A stretch of DNA of 64,000 bases from Bog-473 sp963721585 (GCA_963721585.1 CAVRJN010000001.1:372001-436000); one strand, 5' to 3'; counted from the first letter of the stretch, positions 46,471 through 54,542 are shown. The notes: generated by a model not told the origin, from the letters alone. A program made the numbers and translations.

Positions 46471-47130
46471 ATGCACACGCAACCGATGCACGAGGTGCTT
46501 GCGGAGGCGATTGTCGGGCGTCACTTGCTGAGCCACCCTTTCTACCGTCGCTGGGAAGCCGGCACCCTCACCGAGGGCGAGTTGGCCGCCTACGCGGAGC
46601 AGTACCGCCACATTGAGCGCGCACTCCCGGTGACGCTGGCGACCATCGCCGGCGCATTGCAGCCGGGACACGCCCGCGAGCTCGTCGAGGCGAACCTCGC
46701 GGACGAACTCGGCTCGCCCGAACCGCACGTGGAGCTCTTCGAGACCTTCGCGGCGGCGGCCGGTGCCGAATCGGACGCGCCGGCGACACCCTCGACGGCC
46801 GCTTTGCTGGCCGTCGTGCGCACGACGGCGTCGAACGACCCCGTGGCTGCCTTGGCCATGGTGGCCGCCTACGAGGTCCAGGCCGCCGACATCGCAGGCT
46901 CCAAGGGCGACGGGCTGCGCCGCCACTACGGGTTCGACGACGAGGGGACACGCTTCTGGGACGTGCACCGCACCCAGGAGGTGGACCACGCCGGGTGGTC
47001 GATGGAGGCCCTCACCGCGTTGGAAGCCGACCACGACGTGGTGCGGGCGGCCGCGACCGTCTCGGCCGACTCGTGGTGGCTCTTCCTCAGTGAGCGTGAC
47101 GAGCTGGCGCCGGTCGGCGCACACTGCTGA
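46471..47130 (+). CDS. Haem-oxygenase-like diiron oxidase (PqqC/TenA/CADD-like)
   Basis: A 219-residue, all-helical protein of the TenA/PqqC fold. The metal ligand set of the haem-oxygenase-like diiron oxidases is complete: Glu79 and His86 (DELGSPEPH), Glu135 (AYEVQA), His166, Glu170 and His173 (HRTQEVDH). Spacing equals Glu81, His88, Glu142, His174, Asp178 and His181 of CADD, with Glu in place of the Asp. This argues for O2 activation rather than the cofactorless PqqC reaction. Known members make p-aminobenzoate, cleave C-C bonds or oxidise amines. The folate genes far downstream make a pABA role tempting, but nothing here proves it. Confidence 0.78.
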   Translation: MHTQPMHEVLAEAIVGRHLLSHPFYRRWEAGTLTEGELAAYAEQYRHIERALPVTLATIAGALQPGHARELVEANLADELGSPEPHVELFETFAAAAGAESDAPATPSTAALLAVVRTTASNDPVAALAMVAAYEVQAADIAGSKGDGLRRHYGFDDEGTRFWDVHRTQEVDHAGWSMEALTALEADHDVVRAAATVSADSWWLFLSERDELAPVGAHC

Positions 47131-47141
47131 GACCGCTCAGC
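47126..47141. terminator. Candidate terminator hairpin GCTGAG-ACCG-CTCAGC
   Basis: A perfect 6-bp stem with a 4-nt loop overlaps the stop of the diiron oxidase gene and the end of convergent murD2. No T-tract follows. Confidence 0.4.
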
Positions 47142-48465
47142 TGAGCGTCCCCAGGCGACCGGCCGCCTCGGCGAAGGCCGCGGAGCGCTCCCGGTAGTCG
47201 CCGAAGCGCCCGAAGCTGGGCGCCGCCGGTGAGAGCAGCACCACGCCACCGGCAGGAACCCAATCGAAGGCGACCGCGACCGCGGCGCCCAGGCTCGCCG
47301 CATCGCGTACCTCGACCTGTCCGCCCGTGTGGTCCCGCACGGCCTGCCCGATGCGCCGGCCGTTGTCCGGCATGGTGACGACGAGCGTCGGCGCGGTGCG
47401 CGCCGCGATCGTCCGGCCGAGCGGCGCGTAGTCGAGCCCTCGGTCGTGCCCTCCTACGAGGAGCGCCACGGGACGGTCGGCGAACGCCTGTAGCGCGGCC
47501 TGTGCGGGCAGCACGTTGGTCGAGAGGCCGTCGTCGACGAACTCGACCGCCCCGACAGATCCCAGCGAGCGGCATCGGCTGGGCAACCCGTCGAAACTCT
47601 GCGCTGCAAGGGCCAGGCGATCCACGTCGGACGCGCCGGGGATGCCGAGGCCCTCGAGCACGGCGCGCGCCAGCGAGGCGTTGCGCGCGTTGTGTGGGCC
47701 GGTCAAGCCGAGAGCGGCCGACCAGCGGGTGTCCTGCTCCACTTCAGTGCTGCTGACCCATCGGAGGTGCGGACCGAGGAGCCCGGTCTGGGCGCGCAGT
47801 TCCTCGTCGCTGCCGTCGGCGAGGGCCAGCGTCACCCCGGGCTTGGTGCACAGCGACAACTTGTCGGCGTAGTAGCGCTCGACCGTTCCGTGCCAGTCGA
47901 GATGGTCCGGTGACAAGGAGGTGACGGCCACCACGGCGGGCCCGTTCTGCAGATCGGGGACTTGGAAGCTCGACGTCTCGACGATCCAGTAGTCCGGTGC
48001 CGGTCCACCGGCGGGATCCCAGGGAGGGAGACCGATGTTCCCGCCGGCGCGGGCGCGCCTGCCGAGCCCGGTCAAGAGGTGCACCGCAAGTGCCGTCGTG
48101 GTGCTCTTCCCCTTCGTCCCTGTGATGCAGGCCACGCGGGTCGGATCGGCTTCGGCCATGAACAGGCCGAGTCCGCCGCAGACCGCGACCCCCGCCTCCT
48201 CGAGCTGCGCCACCTCGGGCCGGTAGCGGCTGATGCCGGGGCTCTTGACCACGACGTCACAGCGGGTCAGTGCGTCCAGTCCTCCGTCTCTGGTGGCCAG
48301 GACCTCGACCCCGTCGAGCGCCGGAGCGACGGGTGCGTCGTCGACGAGCACCGCGTCGCGGCCCATGGATTGCAGCCGGCGAACGCTGGCCTGTCCCTCG
48401 ACGCCGAGCCCCCAGACGCCGACGGACGCGTCAGCGAGTGCGGACCAGGAGATCGGTCGGCGCAT
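47137..48465 (-). CDS. murD2: MurD-family ligase, probably MurD2 (UDP-MurNAc-L-Ala--L-Glu ligase)
   Basis: A 442-residue Mur ligase: Rossmann-like N-terminal domain (VGVWGLGVEGQASV), the ATP loop ITGTKGKSTTTAL near 114-127, VETSSFQ, SPDHLDWH, and the C-terminal ligase domain (HNARNASLARA, DDGLSTN, LLVGGHDRGLDY). It adds Glu to UDP-MurNAc-L-Ala. It lies outside any dcw cell-division cluster and its start overlaps by 35 bp the end of a MurL-like epimerase gene. That pairing is the hallmark of the MurD2/MurL route, in which L-Glu is added and then inverted. Sequence alone does not separate MurD2 from MurD; the partner gene makes the call. Confidence 0.8.
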   Translation of the reverse strand: MRRPISWSALADASVGVWGLGVEGQASVRRLQSMGRDAVLVDDAPVAPALDGVEVLATRDGGLDALTRCDVVVKSPGISRYRPEVAQLEEAGVAVCGGLGLFMAEADPTRVACITGTKGKSTTTALAVHLLTGLGRRARAGGNIGLPPWDPAGGPAPDYWIVETSSFQVPDLQNGPAVVAVTSLSPDHLDWHGTVERYYADKLSLCTKPGVTLALADGSDEELRAQTGLLGPHLRWVSSTEVEQDTRWSAALGLTGPHNARNASLARAVLEGLGIPGASDVDRLALAAQSFDGLPSRCRSLGSVGAVEFVDDGLSTNVLPAQAALQAFADRPVALLVGGHDRGLDYAPLGRTIAARTAPTLVVTMPDNGRRIGQAVRDHTGGQVEVRDAASLGAAVAVAFDWVPAGGVVLLSPAAPSFGRFGDYRERSAAFAEAAGRLGTLS

Positions 48466-49765
48466 AGCGATCCGGGATGCGATGGATGCCCCGCGGCTGC
48501 AACAGGGCGGCGGGGTCGGCGGGCGCGTTGTCGGCCAACTCGGCGCGCAACCGCGTCACGAGCTCGGAGCCGGCACGGTCCGGTCGTTGTGCGGTCAGCA
48601 CGAGGGCGGCCCGGCATTCGTCGGTGTCTCCGACGCACTCGAACGGCTTGACGCCCGGGCCCAGGCCCAGCAGGGTCCGGAAGCGCTCCTCGTTGCCGGG
48701 GTTCTGCAGGGGTTCGTCGCCGGCGAACACCGCTTCGAGGTCCGCACGGCCGATGAACGGGGCGAGGACGAGGTCGACGAAACAGCACTTGTCGCAACGG
48801 CCGCACCAGTGGTCGAGCCGCTGCGCGGGGTCCTGGTGGAAGGCGCGGTTGCAACTGCGAAAGGTGCGGTGGTACTGAGTGAGGCTGGCGAACCGTTGCG
48901 CCACCCAGAGCTCGGTGCGTGGGCGGAGGTACGAGAACACCGACATGCGCGGCCCCAGCGTCGAGAGGACGAGGTCGCCGAACGCCTGCTCGAAGCTCTC
49001 GCTCTTGGACCACTGGTGGTTCACTGCGAGCCCGTCGGTCACGACGGTGGGGACTGATGCCGACCACTCGTTGGACAGCACGACGGCGTCGCGCCGGTCG
49101 AGGACGGCCGCCACGAGCGCGGCCGCGCCGATGATTGCCGTGACGGGCACGTGCCCGTTGAGGAACCCGAGCTCGGGCGAGCGCCGGACCAAAGGGTCGA
49201 TGGTGCGCACGATGCGCGTCACGGGCAGTCCGGAGACGGCGGCGGCGTCCTCAATGGCGGCGAAGCGCTGATTGGGCGGCTCGACGACGCACAGTGCGGC
49301 GCCGGGGTGGTCCGCCACGAGCGACGCCACCGTCACGATGGAATCGATGCCACCGCCGAACGGGATCAGGGGCCGGCCGGTGTCGGGTTCGTAGCCGAGC
49401 GGCGACGCAGCACCCGAATCCGGGCCATCCACCTGCAGGCCGCGCAGGTCGAGTCCGTTGCGGTAGGCGAACTCACCGAGGCCGTTGATGTAGAAGCTGC
49501 GGAGGAAGTCCCGCTCCGTCGCGGTCGTCTCCAGCCCGCCCAGGTCGACCAGGGGGGCGGCCGAGGTCTTGTAGTACGAGACGCCCGCCAGCAGGTAGAG
49601 GATGCGCACGGCGGCCACGACCGTCGGGTCGTCCCAGTCGCCGCCATGTCCGAATGCGAAGCGCTCGGTGAAGGCGTGGGCACCCGTGGCGTACCGGCAC
49701 ACGACGACCGAGTCCGCCGGGTCGATGTCGTAACCGTCGTAGCGGAACCGGTCGGGTGGTGGCAT
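48431..49765 (-). CDS. murL: MurL-like UDP-MurNAc-L-Ala-L-Glu epimerase
   Basis: A 444-residue cytosolic protein. The centre has an ATP-binding PP-loop-like motif FGGGIDSIVT (about 134-143), and the C-terminal third has a Cys cluster CGRCDKCC (about 318-325) in a HWCGRCDKCCFVDLV setting. Size, motifs and linkage to a murD gene match MurL, the ATP-dependent enzyme first described in Xanthomonas that converts the terminal L-Glu of UDP-MurNAc-L-Ala-L-Glu to D-Glu. It replaces the need for glutamate racemase. ATG 49765 is chosen; ATG 49801 is possible. It overlaps murD2 by 35 bp and follows pgeF by 65 bp. Confidence 0.78.
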   Translation of the reverse strand: MPPPDRFRYDGYDIDPADSVVVCRYATGAHAFTERFAFGHGGDWDDPTVVAAVRILYLLAGVSYYKTSAAPLVDLGGLETTATERDFLRSFYINGLGEFAYRNGLDLRGLQVDGPDSGAASPLGYEPDTGRPLIPFGGGIDSIVTVASLVADHPGAALCVVEPPNQRFAAIEDAAAVSGLPVTRIVRTIDPLVRRSPELGFLNGHVPVTAIIGAAALVAAVLDRRDAVVLSNEWSASVPTVVTDGLAVNHQWSKSESFEQAFGDLVLSTLGPRMSVFSYLRPRTELWVAQRFASLTQYHRTFRSCNRAFHQDPAQRLDHWCGRCDKCCFVDLVLAPFIGRADLEAVFAGDEPLQNPGNEERFRTLLGLGPGVKPFECVGDTDECRAALVLTAQRPDRAGSELVTRLRAELADNAPADPAALLQPRGIHRIPDRYAPTDLLVRTR

Positions 49766-49830
49766 GCAGGTGGGGTGGCCCGGCGATCCGGGCGTGCCCA
49801 TGCTACGGCGCAGCCGGCCCCGGACCGGCC

Positions 49831-50631
49831 TCAGCCGGCGAGGCGGGCCAACAGGGCGAATCGCCCGCACGGTCGATGCACGCGGTCGCTGAAGAACGCC
49901 TCGTCGGATGTGGTGGCGCCGCTCTCGGTGATGTGGTCGCTCCGCACCCCGCAGGCCACCAGCTGCTGGCGGTTGGCCGCGACCAGGTCGACCAGCCAGT
50001 GGCCCGGCCCATCGGGTCGCGCCACCGCGGGGTCGAGCGCGCCGGGGCCCACCGCGCCGGACAACGCCCGGAGCACCTCATCGGAGACCTGGTACCGGTC
50101 CGGGTGCACGGCCGGTCCGAGGAAGGCGTGGACCCGCTCGCTGTCCGCGCCGCAGTCCCTCATGGTTTGGATGGCGCGGCCGACCGCCCCGGCAGCCGTG
50201 CCGCGCCACCCTGCGTGGACGGCCGCCAGGACGCCGGCCTCTGCATCGACCAGCGCCAGCGGAAGACAATCGGCCACCAGGATGGCGAGCGTGACCCCGG
50301 TTGACACGGTGACGAGGATGTCGGCGTCGGGGACGGCGTCGCCTTCGGCGAGCGTGCCGCGGCCCCGGTCCTCGGGCCCGACGAGCGCGGGGGCGGCGCC
50401 GTGTATCTGGTGGGCGAAGACCAACGCGTCGAGCGCAACGCCGAAGGCCTCCGCGGCACGGTCCCGGTTGCGGACGACGATGGCGGGGTCGTCGCCCACG
50501 TGGAGGCCGAGGTTGAGGGAGTCGTAGGGGGGCGCGGAGGCGCCACCGTGGCGAGTCGTGACGGCCACAGCGGCGCCATGTTCCGGCGCCTGGTGCCAGC
50601 GCAGCAGTGGGACGGCGCGGGGATCGGGCAC
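49831..50631 (-). CDS. pgeF: PgeF/YfiH-family (LACC1-like) peptidoglycan editing factor
   Basis: A 266-residue copper/zinc-site hydrolase of the DUF152/laccase-domain family. Metal ligands are visible: His in FAHQIHGA, Cys in LVADCLPLAL, His in AAVHAGWRGTAAG. E. coli YfiH keeps L-Ser out of the first stem-peptide position; LACC1 relatives act on purine nucleosides. GTG 50631 is favoured, as TAGGGT lies 8 nt upstream (50640-50645); the frame continues to 50655. It lies immediately upstream of murL and murD2, so the cluster pairs stem-peptide synthesis with precursor quality control. Confidence 0.85.
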   Translation of the reverse strand: MPDPRAVPLLRWHQAPEHGAAVAVTTRHGGASAPPYDSLNLGLHVGDDPAIVVRNRDRAAEAFGVALDALVFAHQIHGAAPALVGPEDRGRGTLAEGDAVPDADILVTVSTGVTLAILVADCLPLALVDAEAGVLAAVHAGWRGTAAGAVGRAIQTMRDCGADSERVHAFLGPAVHPDRYQVSDEVLRALSGAVGPGALDPAVARPDGPGHWLVDLVAANRQQLVACGVRSDHITESGATTSDEAFFSDRVHRPCGRFALLARLAG

Positions 50632-50639
50632 GCCGCGCG

Positions 50640-50645
50640 ACCCTA
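50640..50645 (-). promoter_or_regulatory. Candidate -10 (TAGGGT) for pgeF-murL-murD2
   Basis: On the minus strand TAGGGT ends 8 nt before GTG 50631. It would start a leaderless transcript covering the three peptidoglycan-precursor genes. Confidence 0.4.
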
Positions 50646-50689
50646 CCGAGAGCACGACGCCCGACGGTCCGGCGGCACGCCGCCCCGGG

Positions 50690-51118
50690 CTACGAGGCCT
50701 CGCTCTCGTCCCACAGCGTGGTCGGGACCAGCGAGAGCAGAGCCCGGTCTCTCCGGTAGCCGGGGCTGGTTGGCTGCAGCTCGGCGAAGCCGTACAGCTC
50801 GGCCGAGTCCGTCTCGGCGTCCGCCTCGCCGGCCGACACCGTGAGCGCCGCGGTCCCGAGCACCGAGGCGAGCGAACGTCCCGCGTCCAGGGCGTCGAAG
50901 AGCAGGCCGAGAGACTCGAGCGAGAACCCCTGCTCCTGTAGGCGCAAGATCGCCCTCAGGCGGTCCCGATGCCCCGCGTCGTACAGGCCGGTGCGACCGC
51001 GCAGGACCGGATGGGCGAGCAGGCCGAGGGTCTGCAGAGAGCGGATGCGCCGGGTGGTGGTGCCGGCGGCGCTCGCCAGGCCGTCGATGGTCAAGATCCC
51101 GGCGTCGACCCTCTCCAC
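50690..51118 (-). CDS. MerR-family transcriptional regulator
   Basis: A 142-residue regulator with the MerR winged helix at the N-terminus (LTIDGLASAAGTTTRRIRSL, LLAHPVLRG, YDAGHRDRLRAILRLQEQGFSL). The C-terminal effector domain is short, without the Cys ligands of metal sensors. GTG 51118 is preceded 6 nt upstream by TATGCT, fitting leaderless expression. It diverges from a MaoC hydratase gene across about 70 bp that contain a promoter with a 19-bp spacer, the type MerR proteins control. It therefore probably regulates maoC and itself, perhaps in response to a fatty-acid or steroid-related ligand. Confidence 0.83.
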   Translation of the reverse strand: MERVDAGILTIDGLASAAGTTTRRIRSLQTLGLLAHPVLRGRTGLYDAGHRDRLRAILRLQEQGFSLESLGLLFDALDAGRSLASVLGTAALTVSAGEADAETDSAELYGFAELQPTSPGYRRDRALLSLVPTTLWDESEAS

Positions 51119-51149
51119 TTGACAAGCATAACATCTTTTCATGTAACAT
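51119..51149 (+). promoter_or_regulatory. MerR-type promoter (TTGACA-N19-TAACAT) for the MaoC gene
   Basis: TTGACA at 51119-51124 and TAACAT at 51144-51149 are separated by 19 bp, longer than the usual 17 and diagnostic of MerR-activated promoters. TAACATC occurs twice (51129 and 51144). The minus-strand -10 of merR (51125-51130) lies inside the same segment. Confidence 0.55.
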
Positions 51150-51191
51150 CAAAACCCGTCAGTATCTGGACGAGGGGAATGAGGTGTGACG

Positions 51192-52073
51192 ATGGGGCTG
51201 AATCTCAATGCGGTGGGGGTCGTCTCCGAGGCTTCCGAGCGGTCCTGGGATTCCAAGGATGCCCTGCTCTACGCCATCGGCGTCGGTGCCGGTGCGCTCG
51301 ATCCGACGGGCTTCGAGCTCGAGTTCACGACCGAGAACTCCGACGACGTGACCCAGCGCGTCCTGCCCTCCTTCAGCGCCATCGTCGGGCAGGGCGGGGG
51401 CCGGGCCGAGATCGGCGACTACGACCCCGCCATGCTGGTGCACGGGGAGCAGTCCATCCGTCTCTACGGCGAGATCCCGGTGGCGGGTACGGTCTCCATC
51501 ACCACGAAGGTCGCGGGCATGTACGACAAGGGCTCGGCCGCCCTGGTCGTCCTCGAGAGCGAATCGCGCCACACCGGCACCGGCGCACTGGCCTTCACCA
51601 ATCGGACAGCGCTCTTCATCCGCGGGGCCGGCGGCTTCGGAGGCCCGCGCAACCCGGAGGACGACGCCGAGAGCTCGCTGGTGGCCGAACCTTTGCCGGC
51701 GCATGAGCCCGACGAGGTGGTGTCCTACGCCACGCGTACCGATCAGGCGCTCCTCTACCGGCTGAGCGGGGATCGCAACCCTCTGCACTCCGACCCCACC
51801 TTTGCCAAGCGTGCCGGTTTCGACCGCCCGATCCTCCACGGGCTCTGCACCTACGGCTTCACCGGGCGCGCCCTGCTGCACGCCGTGTGCGGCTCGGACC
51901 CGGCGCGTTTCGGTGCCATGCGCGCCCGGTTCTCCAAGCCGACGTTGCCTGGTGACACGCTGACCGTTTCCCTGTGGGACGCGACGGACCGCTTGCCGGG
52001 GGCGTTCCGGTTCCGCACCGAGACGCAGCGCGGCGAGACGGTCATCGACGCCGGAATGTTTACCCTGGCCTGA
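51192..52073 (+). CDS. MaoC-family enoyl-CoA hydratase (hydratase 2, double hotdog)
   Basis: A 293-residue enzyme with two hotdog folds, like HtdY/MFE-2 hydratase 2, which hydrates trans-2-enoyl-CoA to (R)-3-hydroxyacyl-CoA. The active-site hydratase motif YRLSGDRNPLHSDP with AGFDRPILHGLCTYG (catalytic Asp and His) lies in the second hotdog near residues 193-225. N-terminal substrate-binding hotdog residues 10-150 are normal (GVGAGALDP). ATG 51192 has GAGG 7 nt upstream; GTG 51186 is possible. It is divergent from merR. It probably takes part in fatty-acid or sterol side-chain degradation. Confidence 0.9.
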   Translation: MGLNLNAVGVVSEASERSWDSKDALLYAIGVGAGALDPTGFELEFTTENSDDVTQRVLPSFSAIVGQGGGRAEIGDYDPAMLVHGEQSIRLYGEIPVAGTVSITTKVAGMYDKGSAALVVLESESRHTGTGALAFTNRTALFIRGAGGFGGPRNPEDDAESSLVAEPLPAHEPDEVVSYATRTDQALLYRLSGDRNPLHSDPTFAKRAGFDRPILHGLCTYGFTGRALLHAVCGSDPARFGAMRARFSKPTLPGDTLTVSLWDATDRLPGAFRFRTETQRGETVIDAGMFTLA

Positions 52074-52084
52074 GGGGATCAGGC
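52068..52084. terminator. Candidate terminator GCCTGA-GGGGA-TCAGGC
   Basis: A perfect 6-bp stem with a 5-nt loop overlapping the MaoC stop codon, between MaoC and the convergent zur gene. No T-tract. Confidence 0.4.
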
Positions 52085-52097
52085 GGCCGCCGCGGGG

Positions 52098-52550
52098 TCA
52101 GCGGCAGGCCGCACACAGGCCGAGCACGTCAAGGCGGTGGCTCTGCGGTTCGAAGCCCTCTGCGGCCGCCAGCTCGTCGACCGTCACCGTCACCTGGCGC
52201 TCGAACGCCGCGCTCGGCGTCACGTCGGTAACCTTGCCGCACCGCACGCAGAGCAGGTGGTGATGGTGCTCGGTCAGGTCCTCGGCCAGTTCGAAGCGGG
52301 CAAACTCGTCATTGGCGGCGACCCGCCGCACCAGCCCGGCCGCCTGCAGGTCGGTGAGGTGGCGATAGGCCGAACTCCGCGGCAGGTCGGGAAGCATGTC
52401 GCCAATGTCGCTGATGCTGACGGGATGCCCGGCGTCACGGAGGAGTTCCACGATGGCGCGCCGTCCCGCGGTGTAACGCTGCTCAATCAGGCGCAAGCGC
52501 TCTTCGGCGACCTCGTGGAGAGGGTCCTCGGAGTCGGCTGAGGTCCTCAT
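52098..52550 (-). CDS. zur: Fur-family regulator, probably Zur
   Basis: A 150-residue Fur-type metalloregulator. The winged helix (VSISDIGDMLPDLPRSSAYR with HLTDLQAAGLVRR) precedes a dimerisation domain with the metal cluster HHHHLLCVRCG and the C-terminal LGLCAACR, giving two CxxC structural zinc sites. ATG 52550 has GGGAGGAG at ideal distance; the open frame farther upstream is not needed. It is divergent from a zinc ABC importer whose promoter carries a Zur-type palindrome, so it should bind that site in zinc excess and shut off uptake. Fur, Zur and Nur share the fold; context decides for Zur. Confidence 0.85.
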   Translation of the reverse strand: MRTSADSEDPLHEVAEERLRLIEQRYTAGRRAIVELLRDAGHPVSISDIGDMLPDLPRSSAYRHLTDLQAAGLVRRVAANDEFARFELAEDLTEHHHHLLCVRCGKVTDVTPSAAFERQVTVTVDELAAAEGFEPQSHRLDVLGLCAACR

Positions 52551-52675
52551 GGCTCCTCCCGCCGCGGCAGCGACGTCGACCGGACTGTCACCCGTCACCC
52601 GGCTCGTGGGTGGTGCCCGTCATGGACGCCATAGAAACACATGCTGTTGTCCATCAGCCTCAATATCGGGACTTG

Positions 52676-52696
52676 TAATGAGAATGAGTCTCAGTA
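52676..52696. promoter_or_regulatory. Zur box upstream of znuA
   Basis: The 21-bp imperfect palindrome begins TAATGAGAATGAGTCTCA and ends GTA. It fits the actinobacterial Zur consensus (TAATGAAAATCATTTTCA type). It ends 12 bp before znuA and overlaps the TAGGGT -10 at its edge, so binding would block RNA polymerase. Confidence 0.75.
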
Positions 52697-52702
52697 TAGG
52701 GT
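52697..52702 (+). promoter_or_regulatory. Candidate -10 (TAGGGT) for the leaderless znu operon
   Basis: TAGGGT is 6 nt before ATG 52709, directly after the Zur box, with no ribosome-binding site. Confidence 0.55.
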
Positions 52703-52708
52703 ATTGTC

Positions 52709-53677
52709 ATGATCACGCACCGCACCTCCGTGACGGCCAGCGGCCCCTTCTCGTGGGCGCGTCCCCTCCTTCTTGCACTGGCCACCCTCTCCACCACCCT
52801 CGTTCTCAGCGCCACCTGGGGCCAGGCCGCGACGGGGGCGAGCACTCCTGGAGTCATCAACGCCATCGGCGCCGAGAACGAATACGCCAACGTCCTCTCA
52901 CAGATCGGGGGGAAGTACGTGCACGTCTCTTCCATCCTCAACAACCCGAACACCGACCCGCACACCTTCGAAGCGAGCCCGAGCGTGGCCCAGGAGGTCA
53001 GTGCCGCCCAGCTGATCGTGCAGAACGGCGTGGGTTATGACACCTTCATGAACACGATCGAGGCGGCGTCCCCGAACGGCGCCCGAAAAGTCATTGTGGT
53101 CCAGCATCTGCTCGACCTGCCGGACAATACGCCCAACCCGCACCTGTGGTACTCCCCTCGGACCATGCCCGCCGCGGCCAGGGCGATGGCAACCGAGCTC
53201 ACCGCCATCCAACCGGCGCACGCCGCCTATTTCGCGGCCAACCTGGCCACGTTCGACACGTCCCTGCAGCCCTGGCTGTCCGCCATCAGCGCCTTCAAGG
53301 ACAAGTACGCGGGCGCGACGGCCGCCACCACCGAGCCGGTCGCCGACTACCTCCTGCAGACGATGGGCATCCGGAACCTCACGCCCTTCCCGTTCCAGGC
53401 CGACGTCATGAACGGCGTCGACCCCGCCCCGGAGGACGTGACGCTCGAGGATGGGTTCTTCACGAAGCACCAGGTCAAGGTGTTCGTCTATAACCAGCAG
53501 GTGGTGGACCCCCTCACGACCTCCATCCGCACGACGGCCGAGCGCGCCGGGGTACCCGTGGTGGGGGTGTACGAGACGATGCCCACACCCGGCTACGACT
53601 ATCAGACATGGATGCTGGCGGAAGTGAAGGCGATAGAGGCCGCGATGAGCAGCAAGACGTCGACCGAGCATCTATGA
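52709..53677 (+). CDS. znuA: Zinc/manganese ABC importer, substrate-binding protein (ZnuA-like)
   Basis: A 322-residue exported cluster-A1 (TroA/ZnuA) binding protein. The N-terminus is a signal peptide (LLLALATLSTTLVLSATWGQAA) without a lipobox Cys. Metal ligands are likely the His in NTDPHTFEASP, the His in NPHLWYSP and acidic/His residues in the C-lobe (TEPVADYLL). The His-rich loop of many ZnuAs is absent. It delivers Zn2+ to the permease. The Zur box just upstream supports zinc. The next gene overlaps its stop by 4 bp (ATGA). Confidence 0.9.
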   Translation: MITHRTSVTASGPFSWARPLLLALATLSTTLVLSATWGQAATGASTPGVINAIGAENEYANVLSQIGGKYVHVSSILNNPNTDPHTFEASPSVAQEVSAAQLIVQNGVGYDTFMNTIEAASPNGARKVIVVQHLLDLPDNTPNPHLWYSPRTMPAAARAMATELTAIQPAHAAYFAANLATFDTSLQPWLSAISAFKDKYAGATAATTEPVADYLLQTMGIRNLTPFPFQADVMNGVDPAPEDVTLEDGFFTKHQVKVFVYNQQVVDPLTTSIRTTAERAGVPVVGVYETMPTPGYDYQTWMLAEVKAIEAAMSSKTSTEHL

Positions 53678-54537
53678 CCGCGCCCGCCGATGCTCCCGTC
53701 TCGGACCTCGCACCCGCCGGGGGGGCGGACACCGTGCTCGCCGTGGAGCATGTCCGCGTCGTGTTCTCGGGGCGGGCGGTTCTCGACGACGTCAGCTTCG
53801 AAATCCGGGCGGGCGAGTTCACCGGTCTCATCGGGTCGAACGGCGCGGGCAAGACAACACTGCTCCGCGTCGTTCTCGGTCTGCAGCGCACCGCCGGTGG
53901 GCGCGTCTTCATGCCCGGCGCCCCGGGGTCGCGGCGACACCGCTCGGTGGGCTACGTGCCCCAGAAGGTCGTGCTCGATCCCGACGTCCCGCTGCGCGCC
54001 CGCGACCTGGTGACCCTGGGCATCGACGGGAACCGCTTCGGCCTCCGCCTGCCCTCGCGGGAGCGCCAGTCCGCCGTGGAGGGCATGCTCGTCGCCGTCG
54101 GCGCCCAGGACTTCGCCGACTCCCGGGTCGGCACTCTTTCCGGCGGCGAGCTGCAGCGCATCATGATCGCCCATGCGTTGATCAGCCGGCCCCGGCTTCT
54201 CCTTCTCGACGAACCCCTGGCCAACCTGGACCCGGCCAGCGCCTACGAGATCGTGGTGCTGTTGCACAGGTTGGCCTCCGAACACGAGGTGGCGGTCCTG
54301 CTCTCCGCCCACGAGATGAACGTCCTGCTGCCCGTCATGGACCGCATCGTGTACCTCGCCGGCGGCCGGGCGGCCAGTGGCACCACCGACGATGTCGTGC
54401 GACCGGAGGTGCTGAGCCTGCTCTACGGGTACCACGTCGACGTGCTCAACGTGCACGGCCGGGTCATTGTCGTCGCCGGACCGGGCCACGAGGTGGAGGC
54501 GGTCCTCCCGGCCGACCCTTCGCACGGGGGAACCTGA
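53674..54537 (+). CDS. znuC: Zinc ABC importer, ATP-binding protein
   Basis: A 287-residue ABC ATPase: Walker A GSNGAGKTTLL, Q-loop VPQKVVLD, signature LSGGELQRI, Walker B LLLLDEPLANLD, and the H-loop His in LLSAHEMN. It powers the two permeases downstream. ATG 53674 overlaps znuA (ATGA); the frame open upstream belongs to the znuA region. The N-terminal 25 residues are Ala/Pro-rich and precede the ABC fold. It functions at the inner face of the membrane. Confidence 0.93.
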   Translation: MTAPADAPVSDLAPAGGADTVLAVEHVRVVFSGRAVLDDVSFEIRAGEFTGLIGSNGAGKTTLLRVVLGLQRTAGGRVFMPGAPGSRRHRSVGYVPQKVVLDPDVPLRARDLVTLGIDGNRFGLRLPSRERQSAVEGMLVAVGAQDFADSRVGTLSGGELQRIMIAHALISRPRLLLLDEPLANLDPASAYEIVVLLHRLASEHEVAVLLSAHEMNVLLPVMDRIVYLAGGRAASGTTDDVVRPEVLSLLYGYHVDVLNVHGRVIVVAGPGHEVEAVLPADPSHGGT

Positions 54538-54542
54538 GAGGC

